Shown here in pieces: positions 1 to 12,000 of a stretch of 64,000 bases of DNA. A program made the translations under genes and the position numbers. Origin of the DNA: Rhodotorula mucilaginosa (Eukaryota > Basidiomycota > Microbotryomycetes > Sporidiobolales > Sporidiobolaceae); contig CP137865.1 of assembly GCA_034406715.1 (NCBI GenBank), positions 1,488,001-1,552,000 of the forward strand. Direction: 5' to 3'. Under the pieces are notes generated by a model, which made no database searches, had not been told where the DNA came from, and worked only from the letters and a program-made list of their open reading frames with translations. Every line of letters starts with the position of its first letter. Position 1 is the stretch's first letter.

Positions 1-719
1 ACAGGTCTCGGACGGTGCCGCCGCCGTCCTCCTCACCCGCCGCTCCAAGGCTCAGGAACTCGGCCTCCCGATCCTCGGCAAGTTCTGCATGACCACCGTC
101 GTCGGCGTCGAGCCGAACCTCATGGGTATCGGTCCCGCGTTCGCCATCCCCAAGGTCCTCCAGCGCGCCGGTATCTCGAAGGACGACGTTGACCTGTACG
201 AGCTCAACGAGGGTGGGTTGTCCGATTTTCCTTTTTCGGCTGGCTAGAGACGCTCGAGACAAGAATGTCAGCGCCCCTGCTAATGCGGCCTTCCGTCTCG
301 TCTGTCGTGACCTACAGCTTTCGCGTCCCAGGCGGTCATGTCGATCGAGCACATTGGCCTCGACACCGAGAAGGTCAACCCGAACGGTGGCGCCATCGCT
401 CTCGGTGTACGTGGCAGAACCGTCCGCCTGTTGCAGTCTTTCAAGGTCCACTTTGCTGACGGCTAGGTCTTGTGTTCCTTCGCGCGTACAGCACCCGCTC
501 GGCTGCACTGTGCGTTTCGACTTCCGCCTCCCTTTCCTTTCTGTCGCGCCAGGTTTCGCTGACTGACACGCGCTCGTCTCTTTACCGTATAAACAGGGTG
601 CCCGCCAGATCGCGACCGCCCTCTCCGAGGCGAAGCGCTCCGGCGCTCGCATCATCTGCACGAGCATGTGCATCGGCTCGGGCATGGGTGCGGCGAGTCT
701 CATCGTCGCCGAGAACTAG
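1..719 (+). CDS. POT1: Peroxisomal 3-ketoacyl-CoA thiolase (C-terminal part)
   Basis: The gene runs in from the left edge, so only its C-terminal third is present. Thiolases cleave 3-ketoacyl-CoA with CoA in the last step of beta-oxidation. Exons as read: 3-212, 318-406, 492-509 and 597-719. Family landmarks are ELNEAFASQAV (an intron splits the Ala codon), [20 protein letters not shown] and the C-terminal [11 protein letters not shown] block, which carries the second catalytic Cys. Exon 3 is only 18 nt and encodes HPLGCT, which includes the conserved His-Pro-Leu-Gly. The protein ends IVAEN and TAG. A thiolase targets to peroxisomes through an N-terminal PTS2, which lies outside the window, so peroxisomal location is inferred from sequence type. 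Confidence 0.93.
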
Positions 720-1770
720 GTCCAGCATCATTGAAAGTCGAGTCGTTATGTTCCCGGCCTATGCGCATACCCTTCTGGTCGGGGATGCATGCTCGAGTCT
801 CAACTGGTGTTCCCCCCCCTTCTCTCTGCTCCCTTTCGTGCCGTCTCTTTCTTTTTTGCTGTACCATATCTGAACTGGTCATGTTCTATCTACTCCGCGA
901 CATTTTACGTGCAAAACAAGGCATTTAGTGCATCTATATCAGGGCGTGACTTGAGCGAGCCCGTAGAGCTGCCTTCCGTCAGCCGTCAACGCGGGCCAAA
1001 ATGCGAACGGTCCACTCCCCTCGTAGAAGGATTCCTCGTGCTCTCGGCGCTCTCTCGCCGAAGAAGTACGTCAAGCAAAGAGCTCAAATCGCCTACAAGC
1101 TCAAGGTACTTGGCCTGGTACTTGGCCTGACTCGAACCGCTCCTCGAATGCAGACAAAGCACCAGCTCGAGTTGCTCAACTTCTGCATTCAAAGGTTCCT
1201 TCTTGCTCTTCCCTTTCGGACATTACCAGCATTACTGCTGACTGCGGATGATAAGCTTAGTCGCGCTGGTCACAAAGCGCCGCCACGAGATGTTGTCGCC
1301 CGGATCTGCAGGTGGATGTTGGTAGATCTTCTCGCTCGGCCTTGGTCTGGCTCGTTCGCACTCCCTTACCCTCACTCATATCCTCTCCGAAATCCACACA
1401 TGTTCAAAACGTCTCGCTCACATTAAGCTTGAGAATGGTGCACTTTGACAAACCGATGGCACAGAGTAAATTTCAAAAGAAGTAGAAACAAAAGGGAGTA
1501 CGGGGGCAAGTGCCTACACGAAACGTTGCTCCCACGCGTGAGGGTTGGTTCTGTAGACCTTTGTGGCAATGCGGCGCGCAATCCGAGGCTCAATGCCGAG
1601 GGATTGGTGCGAGAATGGCTGAGTGTGCTCGACATGCCCGCTATGAGTTGGCTTTTTCCAGGAGGCAGGTCAGATCAGCAACAGGACCGAAACAGGGGGA
1701 CAATAGCAGTACTCACTCCCTCCCCCCTAGCTTCAAGCATGCCCAGTTGTAAAACCTGTGTGTCCACGAG
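720..1770. other. Intergenic, no gene recognised
   Basis: Between the thiolase stop and the minus-strand hypothetical gene. Only short overlapping ORFs without family features are present. The first 300 bases are pyrimidine-rich, as expected for a 3' untranslated region. Confidence 0.5.
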
Positions 1771-3775
1771 TCAGTGCCAGGGAAGGGTTCCTGCTGCAAA
1801 GTGAGGTAAGCTCACAAGCCAGTGTGCTGCGTCGACAGTGGGCCATGCTCCTAGAGTGCCTCTTGAGGGGTGTGTGGTCCATGCCTCCTGCTCATGAAGA
1901 ATATGTCCTCGCAAGGCAAGCAAGCGATTGGCCCATACGGGTCCCTCCTCTTCAAGTTTGCCAGCTTCCTTGAGTTTTTCAAGGTCGTCTGCAAAGCAAA
2001 GATAATGCTTCTTGAGATGGAGGTAAAGTTCAGGCTGTACGGCGTCCAGCCTGTGTTGCAGTACCTGAGAGTCAAAGCGCTCGTCCTCAACATGAGCAGG
2101 TTCAAGAGGGAACACCATCAGGGTGAGCCAGAGCTCGCGCCTCAGAGTGTTGAGCATACTGTGCATGTTGAACAAGGTTTGCTGATGCAGGATGGAAAAG
2201 AGTAGCGTTCGAGTCAGTTAGGGTTCTAGAGTTCGGTTCAAACCCTTCACTTTGCGCGAGGCAAGCATAAAGCAGAAAGACAGGTGTGCAGAGCCGTCGG
2301 CAAATCCCACGTGTTCGCTTTTGACACAGAACGCAGAGTAGAAAGTGTTGAGCTTACCACAGCCTGTCCCTTCTCTAACTCTGCCACACTTTCTTCGGTC
2401 AACACAGTCAAACAGTTTGCTTTTGCCACATCAGACCAGAGAGGAGGAGGGTATGCGGCTGTCACAAAGGTGTGGGTACGCTATGAAGACTTTGTTGAAC
2501 GAGCTTCAAGTATTCAGTATGAGGAGACAAGGGCAGAACTGGAACGCTCGGTGTTGAATGAACCGAGCGAACACTCTCTCGACGAGCGGAGCGAGCTAGC
2601 GGGACCCAAGTGTGTATTACTGGATTCTACTCGTCAGCTCGTGTATGAGTGAGAGCTACAGAAAGGTGCTCACCTGGATTCTACTCGTCAGCTCGTGTAT
2701 GAGTGAGAGAGAACCCAGGCGGCGAGCTCGCAAGCTCGCAACGTCTCGACCTCCCGTTCCGCGTGAGTTCCATCGAGTGAGGACCGCGCCGGGTCCTTAC
2801 AAGAACACTTACCAGGAAATCAGCCGCAGTGCAAATTCGCAGGTGCGGGTCGTTAGGATCTGCCAGCCTGCTGTGGATGCTGTTTGCCACCTTCCACATG
2901 TTGCTGATCCACTGATTCCAGGCCCACTTTTGATGGTCCCACAGGCTGTTGTATATTTCTAGTGTAAGGTTCAACCTCCAGTCGTCGTACCAGACACGCA
3001 TCTCTCCACCAAGACCACGTCTGGCTTGGTTAAGGACTGCGAAATTAGTATCTTCACTCATTGGAGCACGGCTCTCCTGTGTAGAGCCCAGCATGCTGGT
3101 GAAAGCCAGTCGGTGCAGGTTCTCCCCCCATTTATTGCGTCCAATTTGCGTAGGAACTGCGGCACATGGAATACTAACATCCGCCAGGTTGACCGCTATA
3201 TCAAGCTCTTCAGCGAAAGCAATGCCGGCCTGAGCAGCTGGGTCCGATCCGTCGATTGCGGCTCCTTTCCATTCCTGTGGAAATAAGACATCAGCATTGA
3301 TCTGTACACTGTAAAGGGAAAGAGACACGAGCAAGTCTGGCAGCAATGACTCCGAAAGCTCTTTCATGCTGTGACAGATTTGAATCAGATCTACCGCCAG
3401 CGAGGCATCCGCAACAAAAACAGACAGGTGACGACATACCAGGAGCCGCGCAAGTGTCTGGAGCTTGACCTGCAGGTTCACAGCTGTGGACTGGAGCTCA
3501 TCAAGTTGCCAATATAGCAACTGCAGCTCGAGTTCAAATTCCATGCGAGTGTCTTTGAGCTGTCCTGGCCGTGCAGTACAAGTCAAGAACGAGAGGAAAG
3601 GCGCAGCCCAAAGCTCCAAGGCAATGGCAGCAAGGTATCCAATGAGTACGCTGTCTTCGTGGTGCTCTGTGTGTCTGCCTTGAACCGGCTGAACGACGAG
3701 GCCTCGCAGCTGCCTGACGACCGCGCGTACCGCCTTCCGCGCTCGCACTTTCGCACTATCGGTCTCGTTTGGCAT
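1771..3775 (-). CDS. Unrecognised helical protein, about 3 exons
   Basis: I do not recognise this gene. A 963-nt open exon (2813-3775) starts MPNETDSAKVRARKAV and ends at a good GTAAGT donor. A second exon (about 2251-2480) joins in phase through a CATAG acceptor and contains WDLPTALHTCLSAL. A third open stretch (1771 to about 2185) encodes charged, helix-rich sequence ending GTLPWH. Composition is helical (Leu, Glu, Lys, Trp). The junction between exons 2 and 3 does not keep the frame with the most obvious sites, so the 3' part may use other sites or be decayed. The open frame extends upstream of 3775 through a GA repeat and probably is not translated there. The gene sits alone between housekeeping genes. 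Confidence 0.4.
2620..2709. repeat. Perfect 36-bp direct repeat, two copies
   Basis: Copies at 2620-2655 and 2674-2709 begin CTGGATTCTACTCGTCAG and are identical over 36 bases, with an 18-base spacer. They fall in the presumed intron of the minus-strand hypothetical gene. Confidence 0.85.
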
Positions 3776-3834
3776 GTCTGCGAGTAAGCTGTGCCAGAAT
3801 GGAGCAGTACCTTGATCGAGTACTGTCGCTGTGC

Positions 3835-3884
3835 GAGAGAGAGAGAGAGAGGGAGAGAGGGAGAGAGAGAAAGAGAGAGAGAGA
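3835..3884. repeat. Imperfect (GA)n microsatellite
   Basis: About 50 bases of GA with a few substitutions. It lies in the 3776-4329 intergenic stretch between two divergent genes, probably promoter or 5' untranslated sequence. Nothing else is recognised in that stretch. Confidence 0.9.
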
Positions 3885-4329
3885 TGCCCCGGAGGAGGTG
3901 CGAGCGCATCGTCGGACAAGCCGCGGACTTGAGGCGAGCTCACGGGGATTACGCGTGCGCAGCATGAGAGGAGCGATAGTGAAGCACGTAGCGTTGGAGT
4001 CCGAACTCTCAGTCCGGCGTCTACAGTACAGTGTGCTATGGAGCTAGTCACCGGCTGCACTTGCGCCGCAGCGCTAGGTACGTCGGAAGCAGAAAGCGGC
4101 GGCGGACGTAAACTTGGAAGGTATAGCGGAGAATGCGCATCAAGCTTCCTCGTATACTGTCTTGATAACACGAGGAAGAGGATGGCGGCGATCGGAAGGT
4201 TAGCCCGAGTCGGTTTTCGCGTTCCCAAAGACCCGTTCGCGCGGAAGCTTCATCAGCCGCGGTTGATCTCCTCACGACAAGAAGTCCGCGGCTAGGGCCT
4301 CGTCGGACTACTGCCACCAGAGACAAGCG

Positions 4330-4884
4330 ATGCCCGGCAAGATCGTCCACACTGTGTTTTGGAAGTGGAACGGCTCCCAGCCTGCCGACTTTATCGCGCA
4401 GCTCCGAACGGCCGCGCAGGGAATGGTCGGTGCGTCTGGGTTGTTTGGTCTCCGCATTGCCTTTGCGGACACACTAGAGTGCGTGGGCTCATAGATTGAC
4501 AGGTGGGCGCTACCCTCTACAGGTCAGATCCCGGGGCTGAAGCGCGTCGAAATGGGGGCGCCGCTCGAGTCGACAAAGGCGCGATCGCAGGGCTGGCAGA
4601 CCAGTTCGTCGTCTTCTCCCTCCCTATTTGTCTGCTCTTCACTGTTGACAAAGATCACATGGACCTGCAGTGCTGTACGCCGAGATTGAGAGCGAGGAAG
4701 CGCTCAAGGTGTATGCGGACCACCAGGCGCATGTCGACTTTAAGAAATTGACAGCGCCGTACTCGACCGGTGCGTCATGTCTCGTTCAGTCCAGTCTTTC
4801 TGGAACCGAGACTCTCGTCCTGCGTGCTGAACTTCGCCTCTTTCTTTGTGTGCAGAGATCATGGCGTTTGACATCGAGGTGTAG
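4330..4884 (+). CDS. Stress-responsive alpha/beta barrel (Dabb) protein
   Basis: Four exons: 4330-4429, 4523-4603, 4671-4769 and 4856-4884. Together they give 102 residues, the usual size for a single Dabb domain. The protein starts MPGKIVHTVFWKW, has the central IPGLKRVEMG turn, and continues LYAEIESEEALKVYADHQAH, the hallmark Dabb segment whose His lies near the dimer pocket. It ends IMAFDIEV. Dabb proteins are small dimeric ferredoxin-like barrels. Some are stress-induced in plants and many fungal ones have no known substrate. The donor of intron 2 (GTTCGT) is weak but gives the only in-frame join. The upstream neighbour is divergent and about 550 bases away. Confidence 0.85.
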
Positions 4885-5118
4885 AAGGATTAGCTGTTGC
4901 GAGAGTTCCGTAAACGGAGACAAACGGGTCGGACACGGGGTTCTTTTCTCTCTCCGGGTCTGGGAGACTACAGCCCAGAGATCAACGGAACATGGAGAGG
5001 TCGTTCTAAGGATACGAGAGCGAGTCCCAGCGGCGGGTCGCCAAAGCAAGGCAAATCCGAAAAAAGACTTTGTTTTACAAGAAGACAGGGCTTGCTGATG
5101 AGTTACAGGAGGAGCCGG

Positions 5119-5740
5119 TCATGACTGTCGCTCGACAATCTTGTTGATCCGAATGCATTCTGTGCGCACACGAGGCTCCGACAACATCAGCTGTGCACGG
5201 GTCCAGCTGGGCAGGGGACGCGCGAGCGTATGCCTTGGTGACGACCAGTAAGAGAACGCACCGATTTCTGTATGGGACGGGTCGAACGGTAGCTGGCAGA
5301 AGAAGCCTCGCTCGCTCATGAACGCAAACACCTGTAGGCGACCGGATGAACGGGCTGTAAGAACCTCGGGCCGCTCTTTTGCTGTTGCCCCTTCGGGTCT
5401 GCCGCCGCGGGATGGCCTACCTTTGTGACCTCTTGAGCAATCTGCGTGCAGTCTCGCTGCCGTGCTCCGCCCGGTGTTGCCGATTCTCCGCTCATGCGGC
5501 ACAGTTGAACCTGTCGTCCGTGCCGGTACGTCATCGCGGTGAATCGGTCTCAGTCAGCACTCGGGGGCTTCGCTTCGCAGGCGTGCACGATCGCAAAGTG
5601 ATACAGGCGGTGCTCACGAGAGGCTCTCCCTTGCTGGGTTCGACGATGTGGTACGTTGCGTTGGGCGCCGGAGCGACGAACCGCTCGATCGGGGCCTGCT
5701 CTTCGGGTGAGAGTCGGGTCGACGGGACTCGCGGGTCCAT
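5119..5740 (-). CDS. Small hypothetical protein, at least 3 exons
   Basis: Not recognised. Coding-like pieces on the minus strand join in phase. The first begins MDPRVPSTRLSPEEQAPIE and includes TYHIVEPSKGEPL, then a GTGAGC donor. The second is VQLCRMSGESATPGG... up to a GTAGGC donor. The last contains VFAFMSERGFFCQLPFDPSH and GAFSYWSSPRHTLARPLPSW, ending IVERQS. The total is about 140 residues. The aromatic-rich last exon looks constrained. An additional 5' exon upstream of 5740 is possible (a GTGAGT donor lies near 5810), but it would run towards the divergent ZUP1 gene about 200 bases away. No signal peptide or membrane segment is seen. Confidence 0.5.
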
Positions 5741-5940
5741 ATTGCTGCAGCTTCTTAGGTACTGCGTTCCTGCTCTCGGAAGCGTAGAGCAAGGAAGGCG
5801 AGACTCACAGACTTCTTTCGGCGCTTTTCACGCGGAAGCCGCAGCGAATCTTCGCGCCCCACGCCGAGCTGTGTACAGCGCACAGCGACTGTAGTGCGGT
5901 GAAAAGGGGCGCGGTGTCTCTTCGTCCGTGCTTCCAACGG

Positions 5941-8742
5941 ATGCAGTGCTTTGTCTGCTCCGAAGTGCTCGAGGGTGACGATCGCTTTGTCCAATTCCAC
6001 CTCAACCAATGCGAGTCGCCCTCCCCCTATGCACGGGAATGCCTGCTCTTCGAAGCATTGCTGACAGCTTCGAGTTTGTGCTGCAGGCCTCGACCGCCAA
6101 GGCTCGTCGGGATCGCAAAGTGTTGAGGTCGCCCAGCCGCTTTCGTCGTCGCAGTCCGACACAGGCAGCAGGTCGACGATGACCGGTGCTAGACCAGGCC
6201 AGACCCGAACAGCGACTCCTTCGGCGACGCAAGATGGCCAAAGCGGCGCAAATGCGAGCGAACTCGCTTGTCCTTGCTGCGCCGTTCCCTGGCGAGAACT
6301 CGGACTCGAAGCGGACGCCGCCTTTGACCACCGCACCGGAGAAGAAGAGGAGGAACAGCAGCGCGCAGCGCACGTCGAGGCGTGCCTCTTTGCTGCGCAG
6401 CAAGAGTCAGGCGACTCCGGGTTGGATCTGAACAGGGACGGAGTGGCGCTGACGGGCAAAGACGAGGACGGATCATCGTTCGCTTTGCACGGCACGGCAG
6501 AGGAGGAGGACGATTCCGAAACAAAAGGGAGGCAGGTAGCTGCTCATGGTCGCTCTACGAAAGACGAGGGAGGAGGGGATGCCGCGCACGAGACGTCCGT
6601 CAACTCGACGCCCGGTGAGTGTCGATTCCTTTCCTTCCAGTGACCGCTTCTCGACACTAGAAACTTTCCCCCCTTCTGACTCACTCTTGATACGCTCTGC
6701 AGGCTTGATCCACCTCCTCGCGCACGCTTTGAACGCTTCTCACGCCTCCCCGCACGGTCGCACGAGCGAAGCGTACCTCGCCACCGAGCACGTCGAGCAC
6801 GTCTCGACTCGCTTGAAGGACTATGGCTGGGGATGCGGGTTCGTCTTATTCCCCCCCTCCTCCCTTTCCGTACCGGCCTTTCCTGGCACTGATCTTCCTC
6901 TGCTCTCGGTATGAAACCGCTTTTCGGTTTTGCAGGTACAAGAACGCGCAGATGATCTATTCCGCGTTCCGGCACGTCCCGCAACTCGACGAGGTGCTTC
7001 GCACTGCAACCGGACCCGCTTCCACTCGCAGCGGTGGCGCTGGTAATGGGGCGAGAGCTCCACCGCCTGACGGAGGCAAGAAGGGAGTGGCGGTGACGCC
7101 GATTCCGCCGATCAAGTGGTGGCAAGAAACGATCGAGGCGGCGTGGAAGCAAGGTCAGTCACTTGGAGGCGTGCAGGCTTTGCTTGGTCCCGTGATAAAA
7201 GCGCAAGAGGACTGACGCAACCGTGGCATCCTGAAGGCTTTGACCCGGACGGCGCCGCGCATTTTCGGAATCGCCTTGTGAACTCGCGGCGGTGGATCGG
7301 GACGACCGAGATCTTTACGGCGCTGAGCTTCACGGGTATACAGTGAGCCCTAACTTTACGCCTTACTTCTTCTTTTTGGCTGGCCGATTGAACCCGTGCG
7401 CCGCCGCTGCGGAGTCGGCCGAGGTTGTCTGACTCTCGCCTGCGCGCGCGAGTCGTTCACGGAACTGACGGTCTGCCATCATTGTATCGCGCCTCCGCAG
7501 GACTTTGATCGTCGACTTCCCCAAGAGCAAAGGCCCGAGCGGGACGAATCTGAACCTCGTGGTGCGTGCGCGCAAACTATGATCCCCTTTCGTCCGAGAG
7601 GAAAGCCCGCGGAGCGGGTCAAGTCCTGACTTGGAGCGCCGCTCTTTTCGTTGTTCAACGTCGGCCGTGCTCGCACAGAATTTCATCGTCGACTATTTCC
7701 GGACGCCAAACTTCCTCGGGACGGCTCCTCCCGCGCCTTCGACTTCGACTTCGACTTCGACCTCGACGCCCGCCGCTCCCGCGAAGAAAACGGCGTTCGA
7801 TGTGCTCACTTCCAGCGGCGGTACCGCGATCCATCGCACCGAGAAGCAGCCGCTCTATTTGCAGCATCATGGGCACAGCAGGACGATCGTCGGTATCGAG
7901 ATCGGCAAGAGGAGCAAGGTTGGCGATGATGACGACGAGGACGGAGGCGGTGCGAATTCGATCGGGAATGCAAAGGGGAAAGGAAGGACCGTCAAGAGCA
8001 AGATTAAGGGGTTGGCGAGCAAGGGGAAGCGCGGGGAAGGAGAAGGAGAGGAAGAAGAAGAGGTGTGGTTGCTCTTGTTCGATCCGGGCAAGTGCGTCGA
8101 CCGGTCCTTTATTCGTCGCTTCGTTCCCATGCCAGCAAGCTGGACCCAACGGCATGGTCTACGGCTTTTACCCCGAGGGAATATCTTCAACTGACACGGC
8201 TTCTCTGCTTTTTCCACAGACCGATCCCTCAAGATTTCAAGAAGGCGGCTGCTTCCCTCGCCGCTGCGCGCCAGGCTCAACAGGGAGACACCGGCGTGAC
8301 GCAGGAGGAAGACGGTTCGCCCCCCGCGAGCAAGAAACCGCGACCTGATCAGAAACCACAATCGACCTCGCGGCGCGGTTCTCCGACCGAGGCTCGGCGG
8401 AACGGGTTCGGCAGTGCCCCGCGGGTGGCCGAATACCCGCCTCCAAAGTTTGGCGAGGTGCTGAAGTTGTTCCGGGTCAATATGCGCGAGTTGAAGAAGA
8501 AGGACGACTATCAAGTACGCCTCTCATTTTTCTTTGAAGTCGGACCTTTCCCCTTCTCTTTTCCTGCGCCTCTTTACGTGGACGCGCGGTCACGACGTAT
8601 CACTGACTGAGACTGAAGCGGGCGTGTGGCTCCGACGTCAATCGCGCAGGTCCTGTTTGTTGATCCGGATGCGGTCCCCTTGTCGGCGGAGGAAAAGGCG
8701 CGCAAGAAGAGAGTGACGAGTATCGTGATCGGAGGAGACTGA
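5941..8742 (+). CDS. ZUP1: ZUP1/ZUFSP-like C78 peptidase (deubiquitinase)
   Basis: Nine exons (5941-6010, 6087-6614, 6703-6838, 6936-7153, 7237-7342, 7501-7561, 7679-8091, 8220-8514, 8650-8742) give 639 residues. The N-terminus MQCFVCSEVLEG...HLNQC is a C2H2-like zinc finger. A second finger, CPCC...HVEACL, follows at about residues 100-140. The C78 papain-fold core has DYGWGCGY (catalytic Cys), GFDPDGAAHFRNRLV, WIGTTEIFTAL, LYLQHHGHSRTIVGIE (catalytic His) and LLLFDPGK (catalytic Asp). In animals ZUP1 cleaves long K63-linked ubiquitin chains in genome stability; C78 relatives act on UFM1. Intron 1 needs a GC donor (T|GCGAGT), which restores NQCLD. A low-complexity, Lys/Glu-rich insert separates the His and Asp blocks from the C-terminus. 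Confidence 0.9.
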
Positions 8743-9011
8743 GGGCGGACGGGATCTCTTTCGTCGTGCTTTTTATGATATATACAGGCAGAATACCTCT
8801 TATCCATCTGCGCGAGTTTCCCAGCTGGGGGTGCACCGCCCCCACCTGGGTTCGCTCTCCTGCGACGTGGTTTTATCTCGTGCCAACGCCTGCTCTCTCT
8901 ACGCGACACGGGCAGAACTCGAGTGCACTTCCCGACGACAGCTATAGCTCCTGCGCCCCCTCCAGCTCGCTCCCCGTCGAGAGAGAGAGGTCAAGTGTGT
9001 GCTGCTCGTCC

Positions 9012-12000
9012 ATGTCCTTCCGGCCAGGAGCGCCTACCTCGTCGATCTTGCCCGCGACTGTGAGCAGCAGCAGCAGCGCAACAGCAGCAGCTTCAGCGCC
9101 TTCGGACCACGAGCCGCCCGTCGACGAGTGGGATCACCAGGACCCGTACGCGCCGAGACAGCCCGGGTTGCCGCTCTACACCGTCAACAAGGACAGCGCC
9201 ATGTCGGGTGGTGCACAGGAAGGGGCAATGAGAAGTGCAACAGGAGGAGGAGGAGCAGGCGTCGAAGTCGTCGATTCGTCTACGGCGAGGCGGAGACCGC
9301 AAGGACAATCTCCCGCTGCGTTCGTCGACTCGACGACGGACCCTTTCCTCCTCGACCGCCACGCCGCCGCCGACGACGACGACGAGAAGAAGATGAAGAA
9401 GGAAGCGGGGAAGGACGGCAAGGAGATTTGGCCTGTTAGTGGGATCGGGATGGAGGGCAGGATACCGGAAACGAGGAGGGACTTTCTTGCAAAAGGCGGC
9501 GGAACGGCGACGCGACCGAGACGAGAAGTCACCTGGGTTAGTCATGACTGCCTTGCAGCGAATTCTCCTACTCGCCGGCTTCGAAAACCCTCGAGCGTTT
9601 GGATTCAAGTCAAGGCGTTGGCGCTGACCACAGGCGAAATCTTTCCAGAGCGCTGTCGGCCGCGAAGTCCTGTCCGACTTGCGGCAACAAGTCCCTCTCA
9701 TCATCTACACCATCCTCGCGCTCTTTACTCGCCTCTACCGCATCGGAGCCAGTCCGACCGTCGTTTGGGACGAGGTCAGTCGTTCGAATCAAGTGTGAAA
9801 GGAGACGTCGACTTTCGCTGATTCGGACCGGTTGCGGTTTATATAGGCCCACTTCGGCAAATTCGGAGCGTACTACCTCAACCGGACATTCTACTTTGAT
9901 GTGCGTCTCTCGAAGACTACCAGTTTCCGTTCTCGACCGCTGCAAGTGGCGCTGACTTCGGCGAGGTCGGTTTCGGATGCTGTCGGTACTTTCGTGCGAA
10001 TCGCACAGGTGCACCCCCCTCTGGGCAAAATGCTCGTCGGTCTCGCGGGCGCCCTCTCAGGCTTCAACGGCTCGTTCGACTTTCCCTCGGGCGTCACCTA
10101 CCCGGACCACGTCCCCTTCCACGCAATGCGGATCATGCTCGCCCTTCCTGGGGTCGCGATGGTCCCTCTTGCTTGGGGGACGGCGGTCGAGTTGAGGTTT
10201 AGCAAGTGGGGGAGGCATATCGTTACTGTGATGGTCCTGACCGGTGCGGCGGCGCTTTTGGTCTCTCTTTCGTCACCTCCTGATTTTACCCGTCCCCGAC
10301 TTTAATGGAGCAACACTGACTCTTTCTCGGGAGCCCGCACGCAGACCTCGCATGGCTGGCGATCTCTCGGTTCATCCTGCTCGACTCGCTCCTCCTCTTC
10401 TTCACGTTCACGACAGTTTATTGCCTCGCCTGCTTCAACAACCAGCAAAGGAGGTCAGTCTCCTGCACTCCGCATCCTCACAACTCTCACCCGATCAAGC
10501 CTGCGGGTTTGGCCGAAGGGAAGATGCCAACAGCTGTCTGGGAAAATTGACAAACCTTTCAACTGGCTCTTGCAGACCGTTCGACGAGGATTGGTGGATC
10601 TGGCTGACGTTGACCGGCATTTCCATCGGTTGCGTCTGCTCGTGAGTCTTCGAGATGGCCTTTCCCGCACGTGCTCTCTTCCGCCGCGCACAAGGATCCG
10701 CAGCCATGAGAGACCGTGTTCGGTCATGAACAGATTCGACAAACACTGACATTACGTCTTGGGTATAGCGTCAAATGGGTCGGCATGTTCGTCACCGCGT
10801 TGGTCGGCCTGTACACCGTCGAGGACCTGTGGAACAAGTTCGGGGACCTCCGCATGTCGTTCGTGAGTCCTCGCACATGCTGTGTCGCAGATACTGGCCT
10901 AAGACAAGCTCGACCTCGACACTGACTAATTGGTCTTGGACTCCCGCAGCGCACCTACGTCCGGCATTGGGTCGCGCGCATCTTGTGCCTGATCGTCATT
11001 CCGTTCTGCGTCTACGCCCTGACGTTCAAGATCCACTTCCTGATCCTGAACCGCTCCGGTCCGGGCGACTCGCAAATGTCTTCGCTCTTCCAGGCGCACT
11101 TGCACGGCAACGACTTTGCGCAGAACCCGCTCGAGCCGGCGTTCGGGTCCAAGTTGACCCTGAAGAACATGGGCTACGGCGGCGGGCTATTGCACTCGCA
11201 CACGCAGACGTACCCCGTCGGCTCGCAGCAGCAGCAAGTCACGTGCTACCACTACAAGGATGAGAATAACGAGTGGCTCGTGACGCCAACGTGGGAAGCC
11301 GACCCGATCGACCTCGAAAAGGGCGAGATCGTCTACCTCCGTCACGGCGACACGGTCCGGCTCGTCCACGCCGCGACCGGCCGCAACTTGCACTCGCACC
11401 CGATCTCGGCTCCCGTCTCCAAGTTGAACAACGAAGTGTCCTGCTACGGCAACGCGACCGTCGGCGACTCGAACGACTACTGGGTCGTCGAAGTCGTCGA
11501 CGATTTCCTCCGCGGCGGCCGGCACAAGTTTGACCGGATCCACTCGCTCTCGACTCGGTTGCGGATCAAGCACCTCAACTCGGGATGTTACCTCCGCGCG
11601 GCGAACGCCATCTTGCCGCAGTGGGGGTTCAAGCAGGTCGAGGTCAGCTGCGATAAGGAGAACAACCCGAAGGATGAACACACGTACTGGAACATCGAGT
11701 CGCACTGGAACGATCGCTGTGAGTCTGCGCTTCCTCAGGTTCCTCTGTCACGCTGAGGCGACGATACATGGTCTCCTCGTGCACGCGCGTGTTCGTAGAG
11801 TGCCGTGGGAAGTGCTGACTTGGATAAACCACTCCCTAGTGCCGGCCGGGAACCAGAAACTGTACCGGTCGCCCTTCTTCCGCGACTTTTGGCACCTCAA
11901 CGTCGCGATGATGACCTCGAACAACGCCCTTGTCCCCGACGCCGACAAGGAAGACACGATCGCGTCGAAACCGTTCGACTGGCCGTTCCTGTACAACGGC

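Noticed and set aside
2230-2252. GGTTCAAACCC resembling a tRNA T-loop
   Set aside because: No matching acceptor, D or anticodon arms around it, and it lies in a predicted intron.
3776-4228. Extension of the minus-strand hypothetical ORF through a Ser-Leu repeat
   Set aside because: The repeat is just translated (GA)n and an ATG after it fits a normal start; nothing beyond it looks coding.
5755-6495. 246-residue minus-strand ORF opposite the ZUP1 5' end
   Set aside because: The plus strand carries the zinc fingers with correct frame and introns; the minus ORF has no family features.
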